Of a stretch of DNA of 64,000 nt, positions 1 through 8,812 are shown piece by piece. Source of the stretch: Lutibacter oceani (GTDB lineage: Bacteria; Bacteroidota; Bacteroidia; Flavobacteriales; Flavobacteriaceae); assembly GCF_003384935.1 (NCBI RefSeq), contig NZ_QTTQ01000010.1, positions 496,001-560,000 on the forward strand. The letters run 5' to 3'. The notes beneath the pieces are model-generated. The model had not been told where the DNA came from. It did no database searches and saw only the letters and a list, made by a program, of their open reading frames with translations. Each line of letters opens with the position of its first letter. The first letter of the stretch is position 1. The position numbers were made by a program, and so were the translations under genes.

Positions 1-129
1 TTTATAATTAGTAATAGGTTTCCACAAGCTCAAGATGATTACAAAATTTACTTTTTAGACAGTTTCTTTTATTTATCAAAACTATTTACGAAAAGAATTT
101 CAGATGTTTTTTTATATTTACAATTATAA
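1..129 (+). CDS. C-terminal end of a probable serine hydrolase (beta-lactamase family), partial
   Basis: The first reading frame is open from the window edge to a TAA at 127-129 and gives about 42 residues. The piece starts with an IISNRFPQ-like strand, which resembles the last beta-strand of class C beta-lactamase-type serine hydrolases (usually V-x-L-SN-R). No catalytic motif lies inside the window. The following lipoprotein gene starts 10 bp after this stop. Its beta-rich domain plus TPR arrangement resembles the extra C-terminal part carried by some flavobacterial serine hydrolases, which supports the guess. The family call is an inference from a short tail; the existence of a coding end is better supported than its identity. 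Confidence 0.4.
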   Translation, partial: FIISNRFPQAQDDYKIYFLDSFFYLSKLFTKRISDVFLYLQL

Positions 130-139
130 AAACTTCATT

Positions 140-835
140 ATGAAAATTAAAAATATTAGTATCTTTTTTTTAATAATAGTAGCTATAAGTTGCTCTTCAC
201 CCACAAATAGTCCTGAATTTATTGAAAGTGCCTCTGGAAGATATCTTTATAATTCAGATGAAATAATTGATGTTTACTTTAATGAAAACGAATTATATTT
301 AAAATGGCGTGGAGCTGATAATATTAAACCGTTAAAAGTAGGTGATGAAACTTTCTTTGTTAAGGAAATGAATGAAAAAATTCAGTTTTTAACAAATCCC
401 CAGGATAAAAGTATGTACTTGGTTTTAGTTCCAAAAGCAGCAAAAGATACACTTCAATATAATTTTAGAAAATTAAAATCTGATGAAAAAATTCCAAGTG
501 AATATTTAAAAGATCAAAATTTTGAAAAAGCACTAGAAGGCTATTTAAATATTAAAAAAATAGATTCTTTAGATCCTTCAATTGATGAAAATAATTTTAA
601 TAAATTAGGATATAAGGAGTTACGCAACAAAAATTACAATCAAGCACTTACCATTTTTAAAATAAATATAGAACTTTACCCTAATAGCTCTAATGTTTAT
701 GATAGTTATGCGGACGCTTTAAAACAACGTGGAGATACCTTACAAGCTATAGAGTATTATAAAAAATCGTTGGCAATTGATTCAGGAAACAAAAGAGCAA
801 AAAGATTTATTGAAAAATATGAAACAAAGGAATAA
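140..835 (+). CDS. TPR-containing lipoprotein
   Basis: The start at 140 is chosen over an in-frame ATG at 104 because it begins directly with a lipoprotein signal peptide: basic MKIK, a hydrophobic stretch, and lipobox AISC with the lipidated Cys at residue 18. The mature protein (231 aa in total) has a beta-rich middle part (roughly residues 25-110) that resembles the DUF3471-like domain found after serine hydrolases. At the C-terminus (about 130-225) there are tetratricopeptide-type helical repeats, clearest around SNVYDSYADALKQRGD. It is probably anchored in the outer or inner membrane on the periplasmic side. TPRs mediate protein contacts; no enzymatic motif is visible. The next gene begins on the base after the stop, so the two are very likely cotranscribed. 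Confidence 0.7.
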   Translation: MKIKNISIFFLIIVAISCSSPTNSPEFIESASGRYLYNSDEIIDVYFNENELYLKWRGADNIKPLKVGDETFFVKEMNEKIQFLTNPQDKSMYLVLVPKAAKDTLQYNFRKLKSDEKIPSEYLKDQNFEKALEGYLNIKKIDSLDPSIDENNFNKLGYKELRNKNYNQALTIFKINIELYPNSSNVYDSYADALKQRGDTLQAIEYYKKSLAIDSGNKRAKRFIEKYETKE

Positions 836-1369
836 ATGTTAGAAAAACTTAAATATCCCATAGGAAAACTAACAATTCCAACATCCATTACAAATAAAAC
901 CATTGAAGAATGGATTTTAGTTATTGAAAATTTCCCTGTTAAACTTGAAAATTTAGTTAAAAACCTTTCTGATTCACAACTGGATACAGTATACAGAGAA
1001 AATGGTTGGACTATTAAACAAGTAATTCACCATTGTGCAGATAGCCACATAAATAGTTATATCCGTTTTAAATGGTCTTTAACAGAAAATACACCACTAA
1101 TTAAAGCATATTATGAAGATAAGTGGGCAGAGTTATTTGATAGTAAATCAGCTCCAATTTCACTATCATTAAATCAATTAAAAGCATTACACGAAAAGTG
1201 GGTATTTCTTTTAAAAGGTTTATCAATAAATGATTTACAAAAAGAATTTATTCATCCTGAAGGAAATAAAAGTGTTTCATTAGCTGAAAATATTGGAATT
1301 TATGCCTGGCATTGCAACCATCATTATGCACATATTAATAATTTAATTGTAACTAAAGGCTGGCACTAA
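836..1369 (+). CDS. YfiT-type DinB-superfamily metal-dependent protein
   Basis: This 177-aa protein matches the YfiT branch of the DinB four-helix-bundle superfamily, often annotated as putative metal-dependent hydrolase or bacillithiol transferase. The three expected metal ligands can be read as H66 (in IHHCADSH), H159 and H163 (in WHCNHHYAHI). Their spacing of 93 and 4 residues equals that of the nickel-binding histidines reported for Bacillus subtilis YfiT. The N-terminal LKYPIGKL segment is also typical of the subfamily. The real substrate in Bacteroidota is unknown; thiol transfer is inferred only from the superfamily. The ATG directly abuts the TAA of the TPR lipoprotein gene, so translation is probably coupled. 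Confidence 0.85.
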   Translation: MLEKLKYPIGKLTIPTSITNKTIEEWILVIENFPVKLENLVKNLSDSQLDTVYRENGWTIKQVIHHCADSHINSYIRFKWSLTENTPLIKAYYEDKWAELFDSKSAPISLSLNQLKALHEKWVFLLKGLSINDLQKEFIHPEGNKSVSLAENIGIYAWHCNHHYAHINNLIVTKGWH

Positions 1370-1437
1370 TTTTCTATTTTAACTTCCGTTTCTATAACAA
1401 ATTTAAAAAGTACATCTCATTATTTTAATAAGTTTCT

Positions 1438-1460
1438 TAGCTACTTTATATAAGTAGCTA
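1438..1460. other. Perfect 9-bp inverted repeat in the 1370-1643 intergenic gap
   Basis: TAGCTACTT (1438-1446) and AAGTAGCTA (1452-1460) form a 9-bp stem with a 5-nt loop, 69 bp after the yfiT-like stop. No T-run follows on either strand, so it is not a classical intrinsic terminator. It could be an mRNA 3'-end stabilising hairpin or a binding site. The rest of the 274-bp gap is AT-rich and I see no gene or RNA in it. Confidence 0.4.
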
Positions 1461-1643
1461 TACCAAAGTCAGCTTAAATTAAGTTTTATAAACCAATTGC
1501 TTTTGCAAACAATAATTAATCCTTTTAAGTCGTTTTTAGTAATTATAACAAACAATGATATTTTTATATCTTTAACATCTCAAAGCACTCAAAATTTTAC
1601 TGTATTAATAACACGCTTTAATAAATGTTAACGATTATTATTT

Positions 1644-2108
1644 ATGAAAACACAACAACAATGGTTCGATGAATATGCCGTAAGTCATCAAAATAAAACA
1701 AACCAATCAATACATTTTATCTGTGTTCCAGCAATTTTCTTTAGCATAGTTGGGCTGTTAATGAGTATTCCTTCAAATACTCTTTCAAATCTATTAAATA
1801 TTAACAATCCATTTATTGAAAACTGGGCTGCAATCATTTTAATAATATTATTGCTTTTTTACTTAAAACTTTCCTATTCTACTTTTGTTAAAATGCTTGC
1901 ATTTTCAATAGTTTGCTTAATGGGAAATTATTTTTTATCAACTTTTCTTCCTTTGTTTTATACATCTTTAGCTATTTTTGTAGTAGCTTGGATTGGACAA
2001 TTTTATGGACATAAATTAGAAGGAAAAAAACCTTCTTTTTTTAAAGATTTACAATTTTTATTAATTGGACCCGCCTGGGTATTTGAAAAACTTTCAAAAA
2101 AAGCATAA
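1644..2108 (+). CDS. DUF962 / Mpo1-like integral membrane protein
   Basis: The 154-aa product begins with the DUF962 signature: an N-terminal WFDEY segment, H15, N20 and H24 in the spacing YxxxHxNxxNxxIHxxxVP, followed by about four hydrophobic helices (roughly 25-45, 58-78, 80-100 and 103-122). Yeast Mpo1, a member of this family, is an iron-dependent dioxygenase that takes part in alpha-oxidation of 2-hydroxy fatty acids, and its histidines lie in the same conserved segments. A related role in hydroxy-fatty-acid turnover in this bacterium is inference only. The OmpA-like gene downstream starts 10 bp after the stop, so they may share a transcript. Confidence 0.8.
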   Translation: MKTQQQWFDEYAVSHQNKTNQSIHFICVPAIFFSIVGLLMSIPSNTLSNLLNINNPFIENWAAIILIILLLFYLKLSYSTFVKMLAFSIVCLMGNYFLSTFLPLFYTSLAIFVVAWIGQFYGHKLEGKKPSFFKDLQFLLIGPAWVFEKLSKKA

Positions 2109-2118
2109 CATTCTAAAA

Positions 2119-5100
2119 ATGAAAAAATTAGCCCTTATATTCTTTTTATCAATTTCAACCCTAGTATTCGCACAGAAATATGAATACGAAATTTTTAATA
2201 CATCTATAAACTCCAAAGATGCGGAATTAGGAGTTACTTATTTAAATTCAGAAACTGTAATATTTGCTTCTTCAAAAAAAACAGCTGAAGACAAATTATT
2301 TAGTAAAAACAGAAGACAAAATAACCGACAATTTTTTATTGAACTTTACAAAGGGATTATAAATGAAAATGGTGATATTATACAAACAGGGAAATTTAGT
2401 AATGAAACAAATAATATGTTTTATGTATCTGACATTACTTTTACAAAAGACTTAAAAACCACCTATTTTACTTGGAACAATTATTACAACACCACTAGTA
2501 GAAAAGATTCTACAAAATGGAAAACTTTACATATTGTTAAAGCTTCAATAAATCAAAATTATGAAGTTTCACATATTACTGAACTCCCTTTTAGCAGCGA
2601 ATATTATTCAATTATGCAACCCGAATTAAGTAAAGATGGAAAGCAACTTTACTTTGTTTCAGATATGCCAAAGGGTTATGGAAATACTGATATTTATGTT
2701 GTAGATATTAACAACGATGGCACATTTGGAATCCCAAAAAATTTAGGGCCAAACGTAAATACTTCAGCTTCAGAGGCGTTTCCTTTTATAACTGAAAATG
2801 CACTTTACTTTTCTTCTTACGGTCATAATTCAAAAGGTGGTTATGATACTTTTAAAAGTGAAATAAAAAATGGTGAATTTCAAAAAGCAATAGGTTTACC
2901 CGATCCAATAAACACAAAATATGACGATTTTGCTTTTGTAATTGATAACAGCACAAACACTGGTTTCTTTAGTTCTGATAGAAAAAAAGGAAAAGGAGAT
3001 GCCGATATTTATGGATTTTCAATGACTGAAAAAGAAATAGAATGTGTGCAATTAATTACAGGTGTAATTTTAAATAATTCCAGTAAAAAACCTATAAGTA
3101 ATACCGTTGTTTCTATCTACCAAAATAATGAGTTAATTAACGCTGTTACAACAAGTAAAACTGGAAATTATTCTTTTGAATTAAGTTGTAATGAAACTTA
3201 TAAAATTACTGCTGAAAAAGAACATTTTATGAGTGTTGAGTTTGATTTTGAAACAGATGAAATATTAGATTTTGAAGTTAAAAAAGATATAAATTTAACG
3301 GAAATTGAATGCAATCAAACAGTTAGTGGAACAATAACCAACTCTTTAACAAACGAACTATTAGAAAATATTACGCTAAAACTTTACCAAAATGGCGAAG
3401 TTATTGCAACCAAAACAACACGAAGTGATGGCTTATTTAGTTTTAATGTAAATTGTAATGGTAATTATACTTTAATAGCTGATAAAGATGATTTTACACC
3501 TTCTGAAATTAAAATAAAAACAACTAATGAATATGATAAAGAAGTAACTAAAAATATAAATTTATCACCTTTAGACTGCAACCAATTAATTACCGGAACT
3601 GTTACAGATAAAGAAACCGGTGAACAATTAATTAATGTGAATGTAAAATTATTTCAAAACAATAATTTAATTACAACCGGAAAATTAAATAACGATTCAA
3701 AATTCAGGCTGGATTTAAAATGTAATGAAACTTATAAAATTATTGCAGAAAAAGATGGTTATCAACCTTCCCAAATTGAAGTGAGTACAGATGGGCAATT
3801 TGATACTAATTTAACAACTAATATTGAACTAATTCCAGTTGCATGTAATCAACTAATTTCTGGTGTAATTACAAATGAAACAACCGGAGAACCAATCAGT
3901 AATACTCATATTAAACTATTTAAAAAAAATGATTTAATTGATGATTTATCCGTTGCTGTTTCTGATTATTCATTGGAAGTTGACTGTAATTCAGTGTATA
4001 AAATTGTGGTTGAAAAAGATGGTTTCAATAATTTTGAATTTGAGCTACAAACAGATTCAAGAAATAAATACAACCAGGAAAATAACATACAATTAATTCC
4101 TATTGAATGTAACCAGCTGCTTACCGGAACTGTTACAAATAAAGAAACCGGTGAACAATTAATTAATGTGAATGTAAAATTATTTCAAAACAATAATTTA
4201 ATTACAACCGGAAAATTAAATAACGATTCAAAATTCAGGCTGGATTTAAAATGTAATGAAACTTATAAAATTATTGCAGAGAAAGATGGTTATCAACCTT
4301 CTCAAATTGAAGTGAGTACAGATGGGCAATTTGATACTAATTTAACAACTAATATTGAACTAATTCCAGTTGCATGTAATCAACTAATTTCTGGTGTAAT
4401 TACAAATGAAACAACCGGAGAACCAATCAGTAATACTCATATTAAACTATTTAAAAAAAATGATTTAATTGATGATTTATCCGTTGCTGTTTCTAATTAT
4501 TCTTTGGAAACTGACTGTAATTCAGCGTATAAAATTGTGGTTGAAAAAGATGGTTTCAATAATTTTGAATTTGAGCTACAAACAGATTCAAGAAATAAAT
4601 ACAATCAGGAATATAACATACAATTAATTCCTATTGAATGTAACCAGTTAATCAAAGGCATTATTGTGGATGATAGTTCAGGAAACCAGTTAAATAATGT
4701 AGATTTAGTAGTATTTGAAAATGCAATTTTAAAAGAAGAAATTTCGTTAAGAAATCTTGAATTTCAATTGAATGTAACCTGCAACAAATCCTATAAAATT
4801 GTAGTTAAAAAAACGAATTACAAAAGTACAGAACTTGAAATTACAACCAATAACATTGCTGATTTTATAACAGAGAAAATTATAAAATTAACACCTTTAA
4901 AATGTACTCAAATTGTTTCAGGAATAATAAAAGATAAAAATACAAATCAACTTTTACCAAATGCAACCATTTTAGTATTTAAAGATGATGTTCTTTTTAA
5001 AAATATTTCATTAGATAGTACAGCTATGTTTAATTTTGAATTGGATTGTAATCAAACTCATAAAATAATAGCTTCAACTAGTAAACACCAAAATAAAGAA

Positions 5101-5550
5101 TGGCTCATTAACCCAACTTTAAATTATAATGAGTCATTTAATAAAACCATTTATTTAAGTCCTAAAGAAATTTTTGAAAAAATTGGCAATAACAAAATAA
5201 TAAAAACGGAACCAATTTATTTTGACCTCGATAGATCGGATATTTTGCCAATTGCTATTATAGAATTGGATAAAGTAATTGAAATTATGAATAAATATCC
5301 AAAGCTTAAGATTAATATAAAAACACATACAGATAGCAGGGCTCCAGACGATTACAATTTAAAACTTTCTGAAGACAGGGCACAATCTATTATAAATTAT
5401 ATAACTTCAAAAGGCATTGACACCAATCGTGTTTCAGGTAAAGGTTACGGAGAAACTGAACTTTTAAATAAGTGTTCAAATGGAGTAAAGTGTACTGATG
5501 AAGAGCATAGAATTAATAGAAGAACTGAGTTTGTAATTATTGAAGAATAA
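2119..5550 (+). CDS. PorE-like OmpA-family protein with PD40 repeats and eight regulatory-like modules
   Basis: The start at 2119 gives a clean signal peptide (MKKLALIFFLSISTLVFAQ); the longer in-frame start at 2065 would overlap the previous gene. Order of parts in the 1143-aa protein: WD40-like/PD40 beta-propeller strands (about 40-305; SKDGKQLYFVSD is typical), eight tandem carboxypeptidase-regulatory-like modules of about 88 aa each starting with xCxQxxxG (about 308-1015), then a C-terminal OmpA peptidoglycan-binding domain with THTDSRA and a closing HRINRRTEF. The propeller-CRD-OmpA order resembles PorE of the type IX secretion system, but the lipobox and TPRs of PorE are absent and no sprF/porP neighbour is present, so a T9SS role is unproven. 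Modules 3-4 and 5-6 are a recent tandem duplication. The tRNA-binding protein gene abuts the stop. Confidence 0.85.
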   Translation: MKKLALIFFLSISTLVFAQKYEYEIFNTSINSKDAELGVTYLNSETVIFASSKKTAEDKLFSKNRRQNNRQFFIELYKGIINENGDIIQTGKFSNETNNMFYVSDITFTKDLKTTYFTWNNYYNTTSRKDSTKWKTLHIVKASINQNYEVSHITELPFSSEYYSIMQPELSKDGKQLYFVSDMPKGYGNTDIYVVDINNDGTFGIPKNLGPNVNTSASEAFPFITENALYFSSYGHNSKGGYDTFKSEIKNGEFQKAIGLPDPINTKYDDFAFVIDNSTNTGFFSSDRKKGKGDADIYGFSMTEKEIECVQLITGVILNNSSKKPISNTVVSIYQNNELINAVTTSKTGNYSFELSCNETYKITAEKEHFMSVEFDFETDEILDFEVKKDINLTEIECNQTVSGTITNSLTNELLENITLKLYQNGEVIATKTTRSDGLFSFNVNCNGNYTLIADKDDFTPSEIKIKTTNEYDKEVTKNINLSPLDCNQLITGTVTDKETGEQLINVNVKLFQNNNLITTGKLNNDSKFRLDLKCNETYKIIAEKDGYQPSQIEVSTDGQFDTNLTTNIELIPVACNQLISGVITNETTGEPISNTHIKLFKKNDLIDDLSVAVSDYSLEVDCNSVYKIVVEKDGFNNFEFELQTDSRNKYNQENNIQLIPIECNQLLTGTVTNKETGEQLINVNVKLFQNNNLITTGKLNNDSKFRLDLKCNETYKIIAEKDGYQPSQIEVSTDGQFDTNLTTNIELIPVACNQLISGVITNETTGEPISNTHIKLFKKNDLIDDLSVAVSNYSLETDCNSAYKIVVEKDGFNNFEFELQTDSRNKYNQEYNIQLIPIECNQLIKGIIVDDSSGNQLNNVDLVVFENAILKEEISLRNLEFQLNVTCNKSYKIVVKKTNYKSTELEITTNNIADFITEKIIKLTPLKCTQIVSGIIKDKNTNQLLPNATILVFKDDVLFKNISLDSTAMFNFELDCNQTHKIIASTSKHQNKEWLINPTLNYNESFNKTIYLSPKEIFEKIGNNKIIKTEPIYFDLDRSDILPIAIIELDKVIEIMNKYPKLKINIKTHTDSRAPDDYNLKLSEDRAQSIINYITSKGIDTNRVSGKGYGETELLNKCSNGVKCTDEEHRINRRTEFVIIEE
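3592..4653 (+). repeat. Two near-identical 531-bp tandem copies inside the OmpA-family gene
   Basis: Copy 1 (3592-4122) and copy 2 (4123-4653) follow each other directly with an exact period of 531 bp (177 codons, two modules). Comparing the translations I count six amino-acid differences; many long stretches are identical at the DNA level. Homology fades right after about 4648. The period is a multiple of three, so the frame is kept. Confidence 0.9.
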
Positions 5551-5892
5551 ATGAAAACAACAATAAATTTTGAAGATTTTAGTAAAGTTGACATTAGAAT
5601 AGGGACAATTATAGAAGTTTCTGATTTCCCAAAAGCACGCAAACCTGCCTATCAGTTAACTATTAACTTTGGTGCATTAGGAATAAAAAAATCTAGTGCC
5701 CAAATCACAGATTTGTATTCTAAAAAAGAACTTTTGAACAAACAAGTATTGGCAATTGTTAACTTTAAAAAGAAACAAATTGCCAATTTTTTAAGTGAAT
5801 GTTTGGTATTGGGTATTGCTAATAACAACAATAAAATTGTACTATTACAAGCTTCAAAAACCAATATTAAAAATGGAGAACAGGTAAGTTAA
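5551..5892 (+). CDS. csaA: CsaA-type tRNA-binding domain protein
   Basis: The 113-aa protein is a single OB-fold tRNA-binding domain of the CsaA/YgjH family. The hallmark KVDIRIGTI near residue 12, KARKPAYQL around 28-36, and the C-terminal VLGIANNNNKIVLLQ are all present, and the length is the usual 105-115 aa. CsaA in Bacillus is described as an export-related chaperone that binds tRNA-like ligands; the cellular role in Bacteroidota is not established. The ATG sits directly after the OmpA stop codon. The stop at 5890-5892 is directly followed by the stop of the convergent M14 gene with no spacer, so no independent terminator fits between them. Confidence 0.9.
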   Translation: MKTTINFEDFSKVDIRIGTIIEVSDFPKARKPAYQLTINFGALGIKKSSAQITDLYSKKELLNKQVLAIVNFKKKQIANFLSECLVLGIANNNNKIVLLQASKTNIKNGEQVS

Positions 5893-8418
5893 TTACATTG
5901 TTTTTCCAAAAAATATTGCATTCATTAATAATTTATTTGTTCCATACCAAAAAGCTCTAAAGTTGGTATTATCTGTAAATACTGCAACTCTCCCAGCTCC
6001 CATTCTCTTAATTTGAAAAGGAACAGTTCCCTTTAATGCGTTTAGATTTGGTTTAGAAATATAGCCGCTTAACAAAGGATTTTGAGTATATAATATTGGA
6101 TTGTTAAAACTGCTGCTATCTGGTTTTATAAATATTTTGGTTCTTCTAAACATTGGTAATTTTGTTGAAGTATAACCAAAATTAATAGGGTGAGTTCTAT
6201 CTAATTTCGTTTCAAAAATTGCTCCACCAATTACTTGTGCTCCTGAAAAATCACTTTTTTGTTCAAAAGAAATATTTTTGGCGTCAACTTTAACATTTTC
6301 AAAATTTAAATCAATAAATTTATTTGAATTTAACCATTTTACAGCATTTTTATAACCAATAAGAATTCCTCCACTTTGCACCCAGGCTTTTAATTTATTT
6401 AAAGTTTTAGCATCCAATTTTAAATTTGAACTTGGAATAATAATACTTGTATATTTAGAAATATTAGCTCTTTGCAAAAAATCCACATCCAATTTTGTAA
6501 GGTTCATTTCATAACGTTGATCAAATAAATGCCATATTTCTCCAGCATCACTTGGTGAAATTCCGTTACCAACTAACATTGCAACTTTAGGTTTTTCTAA
6601 AATTCTAAAATCTCCACTACCTAAATCAATTCCTTCACTTGTTAATCCTGAAGTTACCCCTGTAATTAATATATTGCTTTTAGCTGCCACATTTTGTAAA
6701 AATGCAAACAACTCATTTTCATTTAATTGTTGGTTTTGAACAGGAATTAAAATGGTTCCATAATCATAATTTACACCGTTTAAGGTAAATTGTTTCATAC
6801 CAACTTTTGCTCTAATTCCATTTTGAAGAATCCTATTTAAAGCCTTTGGCGAATAATATTCGTGCCATTCCATTAAATATGCATAGCTGCTTTTTTCGGA
6901 AACATTACCCGATTCTAACTTTAAATCGGCAACCAATTCACCTATATTTTCTTCAGATTTTAGTTCGGAATACTCTAAATTGAATGCCAATGGAAACGTC
7001 CATCCTGAAATGTCATAAAACAAACTATCAGTAAAAGATGTTCTTTTTTCAAACATTGCAGTTATTAACTTTTCTTTTTTCTGATTTGTTGGAATTATAT
7101 AACTAGTTTCTTTTTTAAAGTTTGCACCACCTGAATTAAAGTCTGATTTTATTTTATGAAATTTAATTTTATGACGTTTTAAAATGGCTGCTAAATGATA
7201 GGTTTTAGCTTTATCTTTTTCACTTCCAAAAACAATTGCTTTTATAGTATTCTTCTCCTTTTTAGATGAATTTGATGTGTAAAAATCACGCTGATAATTT
7301 AGCAGTTTAATACGCATTTCTTTTGCCGCTTCTAAAGTTGACAAAGCAGTTGTAAATTGATTTCTAATTGTAAAAGGAAACGTTAATACACCATTTATGG
7401 TTTCTTGCGCATGACCTCTTGAACTTCCTTGTTCAAACAAAATTCCAATACCTCCATTTACATCTGGATAGGTTGAACCTTTTCCATAATAAAAATCATC
7501 ATACCGTTCTTCTGTAAAATATAAAGAACCTATTTTATTTAATGCTTTTGCATGGTAATTTCCAATTTCTTTAGTCAATTCTTGATTTAACAAAGGCGTT
7601 AAAGGATGCACTCTGGATTGAATTCCAGGTTGAAAAAAGAAGGTAGAATTACTACCCATTTCATGATGATCAGTTAAAATATTAGGCATCCAATTTGTAA
7701 AAGTTTCAATTCTTGCTCTTGATTCCGGTAATTGTCCTGGTAACCAATCTCTATTTAAATCAAAATAATAATGATTAAACCTTCCTCCCGGCCAAACTTC
7801 ATGAAATTCTCTATCGTTAGAATCTATGTTTAAGTGTTCACTTTTATTAATATTTGCCCAATATGCAAAACGTTGCAAACCATCAGGATTTAATGATGGA
7901 TCTAATAAAATTATGGTATTTGTTAATAATTCTTCTATTTCAGAACCTTCTGCAGCTGCTAAATAATACGCTAACAGCATACTAGCATTTGCACCACTGG
8001 GTTCATTTCCATGAATTGAAAAACCTTGATAAACAACTAGTGGCATTTCAGAAGTATTTAAGCTTTTATTTTCTTTTGAATCAGTTATTTTCAAATGATT
8101 TAACCTAATTTCTTCTAAGTTTTTTTGATTTTTTGGAGATGTAATAGTTAATAATAACAGAGGTCTGTCTTCAAAAGTTTCACCTCTATCTTCAACAGAA
8201 ATTCTATCGGAAGCAGCTGCTACAGCCTTCATATACGCAACTAATTTATCATGTGTTACATGCCATGCTCCAACTTTGTGTCCAATAATACTTTCTGGAG
8301 TAGGAATTTTCGCATTATAACTTACATCTTGCGGCAAATGATACGATAATTTTAAATTATCTTGGGCTACTAAATTAACTGATGAAATAACAAATAATAA
8401 AAGAATAATTTTTTTCAT
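5893..8418 (-). CDS. Secreted M14 family zinc carboxypeptidase
   Basis: An N-terminal signal peptide (MKKIILLLFVISSVNLVAQ) targets the 841-aa product out of the cytoplasm. The M14 metallopeptidase domain spans about 45-370. Zinc ligands H136 and E139 sit in IHGNEPSG, the third ligand H251 is in TDHHEMG, and the likely catalytic Glu is E329 in LFEQGSSRG. The remaining C-terminal half (about 380-841) contains no second catalytic site; a part around 600-700 looks like a class I glutamine-amidotransferase-type Rossmann fold, common in large bacteroidetal M14 proteins. The role is probably extracellular or periplasmic peptide degradation. No T9SS C-terminal domain is evident. A TATATTTG -7 motif lies 16 bp upstream. 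Confidence 0.9.
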   Translation of the reverse strand: MKKIILLLFVISSVNLVAQDNLKLSYHLPQDVSYNAKIPTPESIIGHKVGAWHVTHDKLVAYMKAVAAASDRISVEDRGETFEDRPLLLLTITSPKNQKNLEEIRLNHLKITDSKENKSLNTSEMPLVVYQGFSIHGNEPSGANASMLLAYYLAAAEGSEIEELLTNTIILLDPSLNPDGLQRFAYWANINKSEHLNIDSNDREFHEVWPGGRFNHYYFDLNRDWLPGQLPESRARIETFTNWMPNILTDHHEMGSNSTFFFQPGIQSRVHPLTPLLNQELTKEIGNYHAKALNKIGSLYFTEERYDDFYYGKGSTYPDVNGGIGILFEQGSSRGHAQETINGVLTFPFTIRNQFTTALSTLEAAKEMRIKLLNYQRDFYTSNSSKKEKNTIKAIVFGSEKDKAKTYHLAAILKRHKIKFHKIKSDFNSGGANFKKETSYIIPTNQKKEKLITAMFEKRTSFTDSLFYDISGWTFPLAFNLEYSELKSEENIGELVADLKLESGNVSEKSSYAYLMEWHEYYSPKALNRILQNGIRAKVGMKQFTLNGVNYDYGTILIPVQNQQLNENELFAFLQNVAAKSNILITGVTSGLTSEGIDLGSGDFRILEKPKVAMLVGNGISPSDAGEIWHLFDQRYEMNLTKLDVDFLQRANISKYTSIIIPSSNLKLDAKTLNKLKAWVQSGGILIGYKNAVKWLNSNKFIDLNFENVKVDAKNISFEQKSDFSGAQVIGGAIFETKLDRTHPINFGYTSTKLPMFRRTKIFIKPDSSSFNNPILYTQNPLLSGYISKPNLNALKGTVPFQIKRMGAGRVAVFTDNTNFRAFWYGTNKLLMNAIFFGKTM

Positions 8419-8434
8419 TTTAAGAAGTTTAAAA

Positions 8435-8442
8435 CAAATATA
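8435..8442 (-). promoter_or_regulatory. Probable -7 promoter element (TATATTTG) of the M14 peptidase gene
   Basis: Perfect match to the Bacteroidota -7 consensus TAnnTTTG on the minus strand, 16 bp before the start codon. No good -33 TTG is seen at the usual distance. Confidence 0.45.
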
Positions 8443-8523
8443 TTAAATTCCATTTAGGTAATTAGTAACTATTATTTTAGTAATTTTAATTTTTATTAAA
8501 ACTAGAATAAATTCCATTTTTAG

Positions 8524-8793
8524 ATGTTTGAAAGTTTATTAAAATCACTTTCCGGTGAATTACTTTTTGATGAATTACATAATAGTACTTATGCAGCAGG
8601 AACTTCATTAGCGGGTCAATGTGTAGGTGATGGAATTATTGCTGCTATTTCAATACAAGTTGGGGAAAATACCTTATTTACAAAAATAAGAAATACCAGA
8701 AATCAATTGAAATTACTGCCTCAGGAAGAAGTTGGAGCCATCAAATTAAAGATGTTACAAACAGGAAAATTAAACCCCCTATTACATTATTAA
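8524..8793 (+). pseudogene. Remnant of an FAD-linked oxidase gene (internally deleted)
   Basis: The 89-aa open frame starts like the large FAD/FMN-dependent dehydrogenases (GlcD/D-lactate dehydrogenase type): LLKSLSGELLFDELHNSTYA. Intact family members continue with TDASVYR and about 40 more residues before AAGTSLAGQCVGDGI, the FAD-binding loop. Here that loop (AGTSLAGQCVGDGI, residues 21-34) follows immediately, so about 40 codons are missing. After residue 35 the sequence no longer follows the family, and the tail (LKMLQTGKLNPLLHY) is unidentified. The full enzyme is normally more than 450 aa, so this cannot be a working oxidase. The frame survived both deletions, so a short protein may still be made. 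An aldo/keto reductase gene follows 19 bp later. Confidence 0.6.
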
Positions 8794-8812
8794 AAGAAGC
8801 TATAATATAATT

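Noticed and set aside
2065-2118. Longer N-terminus of the OmpA-family protein
   Set aside because: It overlaps the DUF962 gene and destroys the signal peptide that begins at 2119.
3592-4653. CRISPR-like repeats
   Set aside because: The period is 531 bp, coding throughout and without spacers.
2119-5550. Core type IX secretion component PorE
   Set aside because: The propeller, regulatory-like modules and OmpA domain match the type, but the lipobox and TPRs are absent and no T9SS gene is nearby; kept only as PorE-like.
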